Positions 15,737 through 23,758 of a DNA stretch of 59,498 nt are shown piece by piece. The notes beneath the pieces were generated by a model. It saw only the letters and a program-made list of their open reading frames with translations. It was not told the DNA's origin and made no database searches. How positions within the stretch are numbered: the stretch's first letter is position 1; the number at the start of each line of letters is the position of its first letter. The stretch is taken from positions 86,601-146,098 of the forward strand of contig PAAG01000002.1 of NCBI GenBank assembly GCA_002698785.1. The letters are read 5' to 3'. The stretch is from Verrucomicrobiales bacterium (GTDB lineage Bacteria > Verrucomicrobiota > Verrucomicrobiia > Verrucomicrobiales > DEV007). Position numbers and translations under genes: made by a program.

Positions 15737-17413
15737 ATGCTGCTACGAGTCTCCATCGTCTTTGTCTTGCTAGCAGCAGTACTGGTTGCTCCATTCGCAC
15801 TGCGACCGACAGGAGACGAACAGAACCTGGCGGGAAACGGAGCGGAGGAACTCGTGCTGATCTCTCCCCACGGCGAGTCTATTCAAGCGGAATTCGGGCG
15901 AGCTTTTGTCGAGTATATGAGGACAGAACACAATCGGGATGTGGTTCTCGATTGGCGACAGCCGGGTGGCACTTCAGAAATCGCACGATTTCTCCAATCA
16001 GAATACACAGTACGCTTCGAGAACCTCTGGAAAGAAAAGACTGATCTTCCCTTTCGTCGGTCGATCCGAAATGCATTCTCAGACTCGTCTCTGGATGAGG
16101 CAGCAAAAAAAGCGCTCCAAGACGGATGGACCCAACGCCTCTCAACGCTACCAGAAGAAGAAGAACTTCCCGTTCTGGCTCGGGCGCTATTCCTTGAGTC
16201 AGACATAGGTGCCGGCATTGACCTGTTTTTTGGCGGCGGTGCTTATGATTTCGGCAAACAAGCTGCCTTGGGAACACTGGTATCTGCCGACAAGACAGGA
16301 ATGTATGGCCCGGCTGCGATACGGGATAAACACCCTGATTGGTTTTCGGACGCGGCACTCCCTCAGGCCGTCGGTGGCGAACCGTTCCGAGACGAAGACC
16401 TCCGATGGGTGGGAACCGTCTTGTCTGCTTTCGGAATCTGCTACAACGAAGACGTCTATTATCGTTTGGGAATCGATTCGGCACCAGCTCATTGGGCAGA
16501 CCTTTCTGACCCGCGACTCTTCAGCCAGATCGCTCTGGCGGACCCGACCAAATCAGGCTCCTCTGCCAAAGCCTTTGAAATGCTGATTCAAGAGCAGATC
16601 CACGCACGAATCGACCAGTACAGTGAGATCGAAGATACAGCAGTAAGGAATGGCTGGGACGAAGGGATGCGCCTGATTCTCAAGATCAGCGCCAATTCCC
16701 GCTACTTCACCGATTCCTCCGCAAAAGTCCCACGCGACGTCGCTCTGGGCGACGCCGCAGCCGGTATGTGCATTGACTTCTACGGAAGAACCTTTAATCA
16801 GATTTTTCAAAGTCCAGACGGTAGTTCCCACGTCCACTTCATTGCCCCCATCGCGGGCACCTCGATCGGAGCCGATCCTATCGGAATGCTTCGTGGTGCT
16901 CCATCCCCTGATTTGGCCCACCTTTTTATCGAATTTGTCCTTTCTGAAAATGGGCAAAAAATCTGGAGCTTCCGGCCCGGGGAACCCGGAGGGCCCACAC
17001 GGTTTGCCTTGCGAAGGCCACCGATACGCCGCGATTTTTACACCCCGGAGAATCTCCCCCACATGTCGGATCCAGATGTGAACCCCTATGACTTGGCCGA
17101 AAGATTCACCTACCGAGCAGAATGGACAGGCTCTCTGTTTTCCCCACTTCGCTTCGTCATCAAAAGCTCCTGCATCGATCCGCACGAAGAGCAGCAGCTA
17201 GCTTGGAAGGCGCTCATTGATGCAGGAATGCCTCCCGAGGGAGTGCGCGCCTTTGAAAACGTCGAAGGAATTGACTACAAAACAGTATCCACTCAGATCT
17301 CCCTCGCCCTGAGAGCGAAGGACAAGGTAGAAGAAGTGCGACTCGCACGGGAACTGGCGGCTACCTTTCGAAACAGATATCTCGAAATCGCTCGAAAATT
17401 TGGAAAGAACTGA
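15737..17413 (+). CDS. ABC transporter solute-binding protein (Fe3+-type), membrane-anchored
   Basis: A 558-residue extracellular solute-binding protein. The N-terminus MLLRVSIVFVLLAAVLVAPFAL is a signal/anchor, followed by EELVLISPHGESIQAEFGRAFVEYM, the usual start of family-1 iron/polyamine binding proteins. Later motifs are FGICYNEDVYYRLGI, ALADPTKSGSSAKAFEML and AGTSIGADPIGMLRGAP, and the hinge-region AHLFIEFVLSENGQKIW. It is longer than most relatives (about 340) because of an insert at about 80-165 and a C-terminal extension. It should deliver Fe3+ or a similar ligand to the permease; the exact ligand is inferred. The stop overlaps the permease ATG (TGATG). Confidence 0.87.
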   Translation: MLLRVSIVFVLLAAVLVAPFALRPTGDEQNLAGNGAEELVLISPHGESIQAEFGRAFVEYMRTEHNRDVVLDWRQPGGTSEIARFLQSEYTVRFENLWKEKTDLPFRRSIRNAFSDSSLDEAAKKALQDGWTQRLSTLPEEEELPVLARALFLESDIGAGIDLFFGGGAYDFGKQAALGTLVSADKTGMYGPAAIRDKHPDWFSDAALPQAVGGEPFRDEDLRWVGTVLSAFGICYNEDVYYRLGIDSAPAHWADLSDPRLFSQIALADPTKSGSSAKAFEMLIQEQIHARIDQYSEIEDTAVRNGWDEGMRLILKISANSRYFTDSSAKVPRDVALGDAAAGMCIDFYGRTFNQIFQSPDGSSHVHFIAPIAGTSIGADPIGMLRGAPSPDLAHLFIEFVLSENGQKIWSFRPGEPGGPTRFALRRPPIRRDFYTPENLPHMSDPDVNPYDLAERFTYRAEWTGSLFSPLRFVIKSSCIDPHEEQQLAWKALIDAGMPPEGVRAFENVEGIDYKTVSTQISLALRAKDKVEEVRLARELAATFRNRYLEIARKFGKN

Positions 17414-19107
17414 TGAACCGCGCTCTTTCCATCACAGTGTATTTTCTGACGGGTGTATTTTTCCTCCTGTTCCTTGCCTACCCCATCTGGCACACTCTGA
17501 AAGAGGCTTTCTTGACGAGCGATGGAAATCTGACATTCGCCTACTTCCTCGAAATCTTTCGAAACCCAATTTACCGAGAAGGCCTCGTGAATTCGTTCTT
17601 CATGGGCCTGTTTACAACACTGCTCTGCATTCTGATAGCGATACCGCTGGCCCTGATTTACAACACCTGGAACTTTCCGGGAAAAGGAATCCTGAATTCC
17701 TTGGTGATTGTCCCACTGATCCTTCCGCCTTTCGTTGGCGCTCTGGGAATTCGCCAAATCCTCGGCCAGTCCGGTGCCTTGAACTCGCTCCTCATCGATC
17801 TGGGCTTGATGGACTCGTCGACCCCTGTCGACTGGCTCGGCCAGGGCCAGCTTTTCGGAATCGTAGTGATGAATGCCCTGCATCTCTTCCCTATCGCATA
17901 TCTGAATGTCTCCGCCGCGCTCGCAAATCTTGATCCAGCGCTTGATGAAGCAGCTGAGAATCTCGGCTGCCATGGAATTCGACGTTTTTTCCGCATCACT
18001 CTCCCCCTCATCATGCCCGGCCTGTTTGCAGGCTCGACGATCATCTTTATCTGGGCTTTCACCGAGCTCGGAGTTCCACTGATCTTCGATTTTGGGCGAG
18101 TCACCTCTGTTCAGATTTTCAGTGGAATCAAGGACCTCAGCGGAAACCCATTTCCATATGCATTAGTCATTGTAATGCTGTTATTTACAGGTGGATTTTA
18201 CCTCTTGGGAAAACGTTTTTTTGGCAAAAACATGGAACTTGGCGGCGGTCGCGCAACATCAAGTAGTCAGGTAAGCGACGCGACAGGAGGCATGGGGATT
18301 CTTTGCACGGGCATATTCGTCCTCGTAATCCTCGTTGCGCTGCTACCACACGCTGGGGTGGTCCTTCTCTCCATTTCCGACACTTGGTACGCTACGGTGC
18401 TGCCTTCCTCTTTTACGACACAACACTATGCCGATGCGCTGGGACATCCCCTCACCCTTCTCTCCATTGGTAATTCATTGAAATACGCTTCCCTGGCTAC
18501 TTGTCTCGACTTGGTATTGGGAGTCGCCATCGCTTGGGTAGTGGTTCGCAGTAAACTACCGGGAAGACAGATCCTCGACACAGTCGCCATGATGCCTCTC
18601 GCAATTCCCGGTCTTGTCTTGGCCTTCGGCTATTTAGCCATGACTCGAGAGGGACAACCATTCGACTTTCTCATTCGCTCAGAGGACCCCATGCTCATTC
18701 TTGTGATCGCCTACGGTGTCCGCAGACTTCCCTATGTGGTGCGTTCCGCCGCAGCAGGTTTCCAGCAAACGAGCGTATCGCTCGAAGAAGCGGCGAGGAA
18801 TCTGGGCTGCCCACCCTGGAAGTCCCTTTTCAAAATCTCCCTCCCCCTGATCTCGGCGAATCTGATTGCAGGAGCCCTCCTCGCGTTTTCTTTTGCCATG
18901 CTGGAGGTCAGCGACTCGTTGATACTGGCTGAACAACAACAGCACTTTCCCATTACCAAAGCAATTTACGCGCTGGTTTCATCTCTAGGCGACGGTCCCA
19001 ACCTGGCCTCAGCCCTGGGTGTCTGGTCGATGGCATTTCTCGCCATTACCATCGTGGGAGCCGGTATAATGTTAGGCCGAAAGCTTGGATCGCTCTTTCG
19101 GGTGTGA
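17413..19107 (+). CDS. ABC transporter permease, two fused transmembrane domains (FbpB-like)
   Basis: A 564-residue inner-membrane permease with two tandem copies of the BPD-transporter domain. Each copy carries an EAA loop that docks the ATPase: EAAENLGCHGIRRFFRITLPLIMPG (first half, nt about 17947-18018) and EEAARNLGCPPWKSLFKISLPLI (second half, nt about 18784-18852). About 12 helices are predicted, as in FbpB/AfuB Fe3+ permeases. It is the last gene of the operon and translationally coupled to the binding protein by TGATG. The gene is followed by an AT-rich promoter-like region of the next gene. Confidence 0.92.
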   Translation: MNRALSITVYFLTGVFFLLFLAYPIWHTLKEAFLTSDGNLTFAYFLEIFRNPIYREGLVNSFFMGLFTTLLCILIAIPLALIYNTWNFPGKGILNSLVIVPLILPPFVGALGIRQILGQSGALNSLLIDLGLMDSSTPVDWLGQGQLFGIVVMNALHLFPIAYLNVSAALANLDPALDEAAENLGCHGIRRFFRITLPLIMPGLFAGSTIIFIWAFTELGVPLIFDFGRVTSVQIFSGIKDLSGNPFPYALVIVMLLFTGGFYLLGKRFFGKNMELGGGRATSSSQVSDATGGMGILCTGIFVLVILVALLPHAGVVLLSISDTWYATVLPSSFTTQHYADALGHPLTLLSIGNSLKYASLATCLDLVLGVAIAWVVVRSKLPGRQILDTVAMMPLAIPGLVLAFGYLAMTREGQPFDFLIRSEDPMLILVIAYGVRRLPYVVRSAAAGFQQTSVSLEEAARNLGCPPWKSLFKISLPLISANLIAGALLAFSFAMLEVSDSLILAEQQQHFPITKAIYALVSSLGDGPNLASALGVWSMAFLAITIVGAGIMLGRKLGSLFRV

Positions 19108-19134
19108 AAACTTCACTTTTCTAGAATTATAATT

Positions 19135-19160
19135 TTGACATTTATTATAATTATTATAAT
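19135..19160 (+). promoter_or_regulatory. Sigma70-like promoter for small secreted protein gene
   Basis: In a strongly AT-rich stretch, TTGACA occurs at 19135-19140 and TATAAT at 19155-19160, 17 bp before the ATG at 19178. The spacer is only 14 bp, so the true -10 may instead lie a few bases downstream (TAATCT, 16-bp spacing). This is the most conspicuous promoter-like sequence in the window. Confidence 0.5.
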
Positions 19161-19177
19161 CTATTCAGTATCCGAAG

Positions 19178-19471
19178 ATGCTGAACAACGCTCCAAAACT
19201 CTCCTCTCTCTCACTCATGGCCTTCGCCGCGCTCCTCCTTGCCGGTGCCGCCTCAGCAAAAGACACTCTCGTCGTTCAATCCCCTTCCAAACCCGCAGCT
19301 CCTTCATACTGGGATGCGGCAACGTGGGACTCTTCCAACACAAAAGATTTTTGGCACCTGCCTCGGAAGACACAGGTTACTCCACCCGTGTCTCAGAAGT
19401 CCGATACTGTCAGGACTACCCCTCGTAAAGCAACAACGCTTTCAAACAACAATAGACAGTCCGAGAAGTAG
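19178..19471 (+). CDS. Small secreted protein, unknown function
   Basis: A 97-residue protein with a clear signal peptide (MLNNAPKLSSLSLMAFAALLLAGAASA, cleavage near residue 27), leaving a mature chain of about 70 residues. The mature part has an aromatic segment, YWDAATWDSSNTKDFWHLPRK (positions about 43-63), and a basic, Ser/Thr/Asn-rich tail. No family is recognised. It stands alone between the iron ABC operon and rpoA, with its own promoter-like region and a strong terminator downstream, which suggests an abundant monocistronic message. A periplasmic or secreted role is inferred from the signal peptide only. Confidence 0.65.
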   Translation: MLNNAPKLSSLSLMAFAALLLAGAASAKDTLVVQSPSKPAAPSYWDAATWDSSNTKDFWHLPRKTQVTPPVSQKSDTVRTTPRKATTLSNNNRQSEK

Positions 19472-19520
19472 CCAACGTCCTCAGGTATTAATCACAAAAA
19501 CAACGCCTTGGGAAAAAAGC

Positions 19521-19555
19521 TGAGCCCCCACAGATTTCTGTGGGGGCTCACTTTT
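19521..19555 (+). terminator. Rho-independent terminator
   Basis: A perfect inverted repeat, TGAGCCCCCACAGA and its complement around a central TT (19521-19550), is followed by CTTTTT. This is a very stable GC-rich stem with a U-tract. It ends the small secreted protein transcript and separates it from rpoA. Confidence 0.88.
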
Positions 19556-19710
19556 TGCGAAATCTGAAAAATCGGTTTACTTTCTACCAATCGCCGCCAT
19601 ATTCCGCGGCTCCGAGCGTTTTGTTAATCGCCGTCGGTCCTTGGTATTTCGAAACGGTATTCGAAAGGTTCACGCTCTACCCAGGGAAACCCGGTAACCT
19701 AACACCCCAT

Positions 19711-20787
19711 ATGTCTAAAACACTAGCTCCGTTTGAAGTACCAAACCATCTCGTAAAAGACGAGGAAACAGCAACTGAAACCTACGCCAAGTTCACGGCA
19801 GAGCCATTCGAGGCAGGTTTCGGTCACACAATCGGCAACAGCCTTCGCCGTGTTCTTCTCTCCTCTCTTGAAGGTGCATCCATCACTTCCGTGCGCATCG
19901 CAGGTGCCCAGCACGAGTTCACTTCCCTTCCCGGTGTTGTGGAAGATGTTACCGACATCATCCTCAATTTGAAGCAGATCCGCTTCAAGCACTTCGAAGA
20001 CAAAGATCCTGCTACCCTTTCTCTCACCGTCGACAAAGCGGGCGAAGTAACTGCGGGTGATATTCAGGAGATCGCTCAGTACGAGATCGTCAACAAAGAC
20101 CAGCACATCTGCACGCTGGACCGCAACACGAAGTTCAGTCTTGAAATGGAAGTTCGCGTTGGACGTGGTTTCAACACTTCTGAGGACAACAAGCATCCGG
20201 ACATGCCGATTGGCGTTATCCCAATCGATTCGATTTTCTCCCCTGTTCGCCGTGTGAAATACGCAGTGGAAAACACCCGTGTGGGTCAGCGCACAGACTA
20301 CGACAAACTCAATCTCGAGATCTGGACTGACGGCCGTGTCGAACCTCACGATGCTCTTCTTCAGGCATCTGCGATCCTTCGCCACCACCTCGACGTATTT
20401 GTAAACTACGACGACGACGCGATCCTCATCGACGAACGCCCACAAAACGAGCGCGAGGAAGATTCCGAACTCAAGAAGCTCCTCAACATGAGCGTCAACG
20501 AGATCGAACTCTCTGTGCGTGCGGCAAACTGCCTTAACAATGCAAACATCACTACGGTTGGGCAGCTAGCCATGAAGAGCGAAGCTGAAATGCTCAAATA
20601 CCGTAACTTCGGTAAGAAGTCTCTCAACGAGATCAAAGACAAGCTCCACGAGCTCGGTCTCTCTCTCGGTATGCAAATCGATCCTACCCTCCTCGAGCAG
20701 CCGTTCACCGCTACTCTTCTTGGTGGAGATCGCAGTGCCGAGGGTCCAGGTCTTGCCGCCCTCATCGCCCAGAACATCAACGACTAA
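19711..20787 (+). CDS. rpoA: DNA-directed RNA polymerase alpha subunit
   Basis: A 358-residue alpha subunit that dimerises to nucleate RNA polymerase assembly. The N-terminal domain carries the conserved AGFGHTIGNSLRRVLLSSLEG and TSLPGVVEDVTDIILNLK. The linker ERPQNEREEDSELKKLL leads to the alpha-CTD, with ELSVRAANCLNNANITTVGQLA and LKYRNFGKKSLNEIKDKL for promoter UP-element and activator contacts. The frame is open from 19540, but residues before MSKTLAPFEVP are non-coding leader. Unusually, no rpsM-rpsK-rpsD lie upstream; the gene starts about 155 bp after a terminator and is followed by rplQ. Confidence 0.97.
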   Translation: MSKTLAPFEVPNHLVKDEETATETYAKFTAEPFEAGFGHTIGNSLRRVLLSSLEGASITSVRIAGAQHEFTSLPGVVEDVTDIILNLKQIRFKHFEDKDPATLSLTVDKAGEVTAGDIQEIAQYEIVNKDQHICTLDRNTKFSLEMEVRVGRGFNTSEDNKHPDMPIGVIPIDSIFSPVRRVKYAVENTRVGQRTDYDKLNLEIWTDGRVEPHDALLQASAILRHHLDVFVNYDDDAILIDERPQNEREEDSELKKLLNMSVNEIELSVRAANCLNNANITTVGQLAMKSEAEMLKYRNFGKKSLNEIKDKLHELGLSLGMQIDPTLLEQPFTATLLGGDRSAEGPGLAALIAQNIND

Positions 20788-20812
20788 TCCCCAACGGGAT
20801 ATTAACTTACAC

Positions 20813-20837
20813 GGGCCGGAAGCATTTCTTCCGGTCC
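20813..20837 (+). promoter_or_regulatory. Hairpin in the rpoA-rplQ intergenic region
   Basis: The arms 20813-20822 and 20828-20837 pair over 10 bp (one G-U) around a 5-base loop, 22 bp upstream of the rplQ ATG. No U-tract follows, so it is not a simple terminator; it may be an RNA processing or translational control site. Confidence 0.4.
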
Positions 20838-20859
20838 GATAAAAACTACCTGACCTCCA

Positions 20860-21261
20860 ATGAGACACAGAAGCAAAACCGTCAAACTCCAGCGAGACAA
20901 GGCCCATCGCGAGGCGCTTCTGCGCAACCTTGCGGCAAGCCTGATCGAACACGGACAGATTCGCACTACCCTCGCAAAGGCAAAAGCACTTCGTCCATAC
21001 GCTGAGAAACTTGTAACACTCGGCAAAAAGAACACGCTTCACAGCCGTCGTCGTGCCCTCACCCTTCTGGGAAGCAACCAGCTTGCACAGCGCAGCTCGA
21101 AAAAGCTGTTCGAAGAAATCGCTCCAGCCAGCGCAGATCGTCAGGGTGGATACACCCGGATCATTAAGCTTGGCCAGCGACGCTCCGACTCGGCTCCGAT
21201 GGCAATGATTCAGTGGGTAGACGTTGCGGTTTCCGCAGACGCCGAAGCTGAAGAGGCCTGA
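20860..21261 (+). CDS. rplQ: 50S ribosomal protein L17
   Basis: A 133-residue bacterial L17. The N-terminal block is MRHRSKTVKLQRDKAHREALLRNLAASLIEHG, then IRTTLAKAKALRPYAEKLVTLGKK, and the C-terminal half has DRQGGYTRIIKLGQRRSDSAPMAMI. The acidic end (DAEAEEA) is a short extension. It lies 72 bp after rpoA, the conserved order in most bacteria, and is closed by a strong terminator. Part of the large ribosomal subunit near the exit tunnel. Confidence 0.97.
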   Translation: MRHRSKTVKLQRDKAHREALLRNLAASLIEHGQIRTTLAKAKALRPYAEKLVTLGKKNTLHSRRRALTLLGSNQLAQRSSKKLFEEIAPASADRQGGYTRIIKLGQRRSDSAPMAMIQWVDVAVSADAEAEEA

Positions 21262-21291
21262 TCCGCACATCAACGGATAGATCTTTTACCG

Positions 21292-21323
21292 AAAAGCCGC
21301 ACCTTCAAGGGTGCGGCTTTTTT
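21292..21323 (+). terminator. Rho-independent terminator after rplQ (possibly bidirectional)
   Basis: AAAAGCCGCACC (21292-21303) pairs with GGTGCGGCTTTT (21310-21321) around a 6-base loop and is followed by more T. The A-run on the left arm gives a U-tract on the other strand too, so it may also end the minus-strand gene that stops at 21367. Confidence 0.85.
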
Positions 21324-21366
21324 CGTTCCTATTCGCCTTTGTTCGAGTTGCCCGGGCGGAATCTCC

Positions 21367-23718
21367 CTACTCCCCGGGAATGGAATCGCGGAACTGCTCC
21401 AGCCGCATGTAGTCTATGCCGGGAGGACGTTTCTCCAGCAGCCAGTCGAGATCTTCGCGAGCGCCGGAGAAATTTTCATCCTGCACTCGGAGCAATGCCC
21501 GCTGGAATCTCTCGTGAGCAGACTCTGGGTCGATCGCCAGAAGCAGCTCGATATAGTTTTCAGCACTGGCAGGTGTCTGCTTCTGATTGATCTCGATATC
21601 AACAAGGTTTCGCAGCATCCGTGTCGCGATTGACTTCGCTGGGGCCGGGTCAAAAGCCGATTCGCCTGGGGGCGCGCCGACCATTTCCCAGACCATTCTG
21701 GCGGCTTTGCTACGGCTGTGGAAAGTCCCCCCTTCGTAGACATCGACAAACCAGGTCTTGTCCTCCTCTGTCTCTGGCTGAATTCCCACCATGAATTTCC
21801 CCGGGAACGAAGCGCCGTAGACCCCAGGAATCTGAATTCTGCGAGCCATCTCCACGAAAAGAACGCTCAGCGTGATCGGAAGCCCCTCCCGATCGTCGAG
21901 CACATGATTCACATAGCTGTTTGCATGGTGGTAATATTCGTTCCGACTGCCGTGAAAGCCCTGTTCTTTGAAAAGGAAATCTCTCAGCGCTTCCGCTTTC
22001 TCCTTCGGATTTCCCTCAGGCTTCTTTTGATTCACATACTCCCGAGCATCGGAAACCAGTGAGGAAAACATCTCACGGTAGTGGTTCACCTCCATTTCTG
22101 GTTCGTCGATTCGAGCAATCTGGAGACTTACTTCGAACAGATCAATTTCGGACTCCGGCCGATCCAGTGCCATCAGCAACTCATTGATGACAGCCTCTCT
22201 GTGAACAGCAACTTCGAGGTCGTTCAACTCGCGAACGAGCCCTTGAAGCTCCTCGACTTTCTCCAGAATCATTTTGCGACTGTCCTGACTGGAGTTCACA
22301 AAGTCATTCAACATTTCGGCAGAGATTCCGTCTTCAAGGAAGGAATCGATGCGAGAAGACAGGACCTTGCGTGTCTCATCCGAAATCCCCTTCTCCCTCA
22401 AATCGGCTCCAATCGCAAACTCTTTGAATTCCGCAACGGTGCGGCGGAATTTACAAAGGCCCGCCTTACCGCCACGAAGTGCCGTGTCTTCGATCTCAAT
22501 TACCTTCTCTTCATTTACCCAACCCAATATTTTGTCCGGCGTAACTCTTACCCGAAGCAGATTCCAATCGCCTTTCATGTAAGAAGGCACCTCGATCTGT
22601 TCCAGAATCGACCAGCTATACACATCAGGCCCCTCAAAACGAGTGAGTCGCAGGCTGCCTCCACTCGGATAGAATCCGTAGTGAACATCTTCTCCGTCGG
22701 AGGCAAAGACCAGACCGGCGGCACCAGCCTCATCGTCAAGCCGCACTCGCACAGCCACTTCGTAAGTCTCTTCTGGGATGTCTTCTGAAGATAGGCAAAG
22801 TGCCCGACCACCAAAACCATCGCCTAAATGCCGGGCAGTTATCGTTCCTCCCCGCTGGCTCCAATCTCCTCCCATTACCGGCGTCCATTGTTTGGGATCC
22901 AGGTTCCCAATAGTTCTCCATCGCTCGATCGGGACGGGGTTCGGTTTCTCTAATAAGGTGGTCAAATCATTGCTGGGGACAGCAAAGCCAAGGTTCTCCG
23001 TGACTCGATGCCGCAAAGTCACCACCCCCAGAACCTCACCTGCGAGATTGATCACGGGACCGCCACTGTTTCCTTGCTCGATCGGCATCGCCAACTGCAA
23101 CATCGGGAACTCGGGCGTTTCATCATCACCCACAAATCCAGGATCGAGTTTTCGAATCGCCGAAATGACTCCGGGGACCACACTGAAGGTCAACCCCTGA
23201 GGAGCTCCAAAACCGACGATCAAGTCTCCCTGTTGAACCTTACTGGAATCACCAACTGGAAGTGGGATTAATTCTCCAGGGTCCGTTTCAATCTTCAGCA
23301 CAGCGAGATCATAATTCCTGTCTGAAGCATGGACCGCCACCGCTTCAAAAACAGAACCGTCGTGCATCTCGACCTCGACCGAACGCCCCTCCCCGATCAC
23401 ATGGAGGTTTGTGACGATCAATCCATCTTTAGAGACAACAAATCCGGAGCCTGTCCCCCTTCTCTTTCCATCTCTTCCAAGCTGCCGAACCGTGACCAAC
23501 GAAGCTCGAACTTTTTCCGTGAGATCTCTCACTTGTCCGGGCTCCAGGAACTGCCGGGCTTGAAAACTCTGCTCCGCATTGGTCAGAGCTTCTGCGGCAG
23601 CATCCGAGAAGGGATCGAATTCATCCGAATCGGTCTGCGCAATCGAGGGACTGGAAAACATTGCCGATAAAACAACGGCAGGCGCAATTAAACGACGAAA
23701 TTTCATGGACATCGACAT
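21367..23718 (-). CDS. Secreted trypsin-like protease / lectin-like / SirB1-transglutaminase-like fusion protein
   Basis: A 783-residue protein with three parts. After a signal peptide (cleavage near residue 27) comes an HtrA-like S1C protease domain (about 65-255) with H106 (TNLHVIG), D137 (NYDLAVLKI) and S218 (EQGNSGGPV). A beta-rich concanavalin/DUF1080-like domain follows (about 275-437; GDWSQRGGTITARHLGDG ... YGFYPSGGSLRLTRFEG). The C-terminal part (about 540-783) matches SirB1/transglutaminase-like proteins (VLDDREGLPITLSVLFVEMARR, 606-627; PGKFMVG) with a TPR-like tail. There is no PDZ domain. The start is one of three in-frame ATGs (23718, 23712, 23706). It is divergent from the FG-GAP gene across 40 bp. 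The substrate is unknown. Confidence 0.85.
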   Translation of the reverse strand: MSMSMKFRRLIAPAVVLSAMFSSPSIAQTDSDEFDPFSDAAAEALTNAEQSFQARQFLEPGQVRDLTEKVRASLVTVRQLGRDGKRRGTGSGFVVSKDGLIVTNLHVIGEGRSVEVEMHDGSVFEAVAVHASDRNYDLAVLKIETDPGELIPLPVGDSSKVQQGDLIVGFGAPQGLTFSVVPGVISAIRKLDPGFVGDDETPEFPMLQLAMPIEQGNSGGPVINLAGEVLGVVTLRHRVTENLGFAVPSNDLTTLLEKPNPVPIERWRTIGNLDPKQWTPVMGGDWSQRGGTITARHLGDGFGGRALCLSSEDIPEETYEVAVRVRLDDEAGAAGLVFASDGEDVHYGFYPSGGSLRLTRFEGPDVYSWSILEQIEVPSYMKGDWNLLRVRVTPDKILGWVNEEKVIEIEDTALRGGKAGLCKFRRTVAEFKEFAIGADLREKGISDETRKVLSSRIDSFLEDGISAEMLNDFVNSSQDSRKMILEKVEELQGLVRELNDLEVAVHREAVINELLMALDRPESEIDLFEVSLQIARIDEPEMEVNHYREMFSSLVSDAREYVNQKKPEGNPKEKAEALRDFLFKEQGFHGSRNEYYHHANSYVNHVLDDREGLPITLSVLFVEMARRIQIPGVYGASFPGKFMVGIQPETEEDKTWFVDVYEGGTFHSRSKAARMVWEMVGAPPGESAFDPAPAKSIATRMLRNLVDIEINQKQTPASAENYIELLLAIDPESAHERFQRALLRVQDENFSGAREDLDWLLEKRPPGIDYMRLEQFRDSIPGE

Positions 23719-23758
23719 CCCCCTCGCGAGACCATCGCCTGATACCGTGCGAAAACCA

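Noticed and set aside
19723-20445. Open frame of 240 codons on the minus strand opposite rpoA
   Set aside because: A shadow of the highly codon-biased rpoA gene, no independent protein features.
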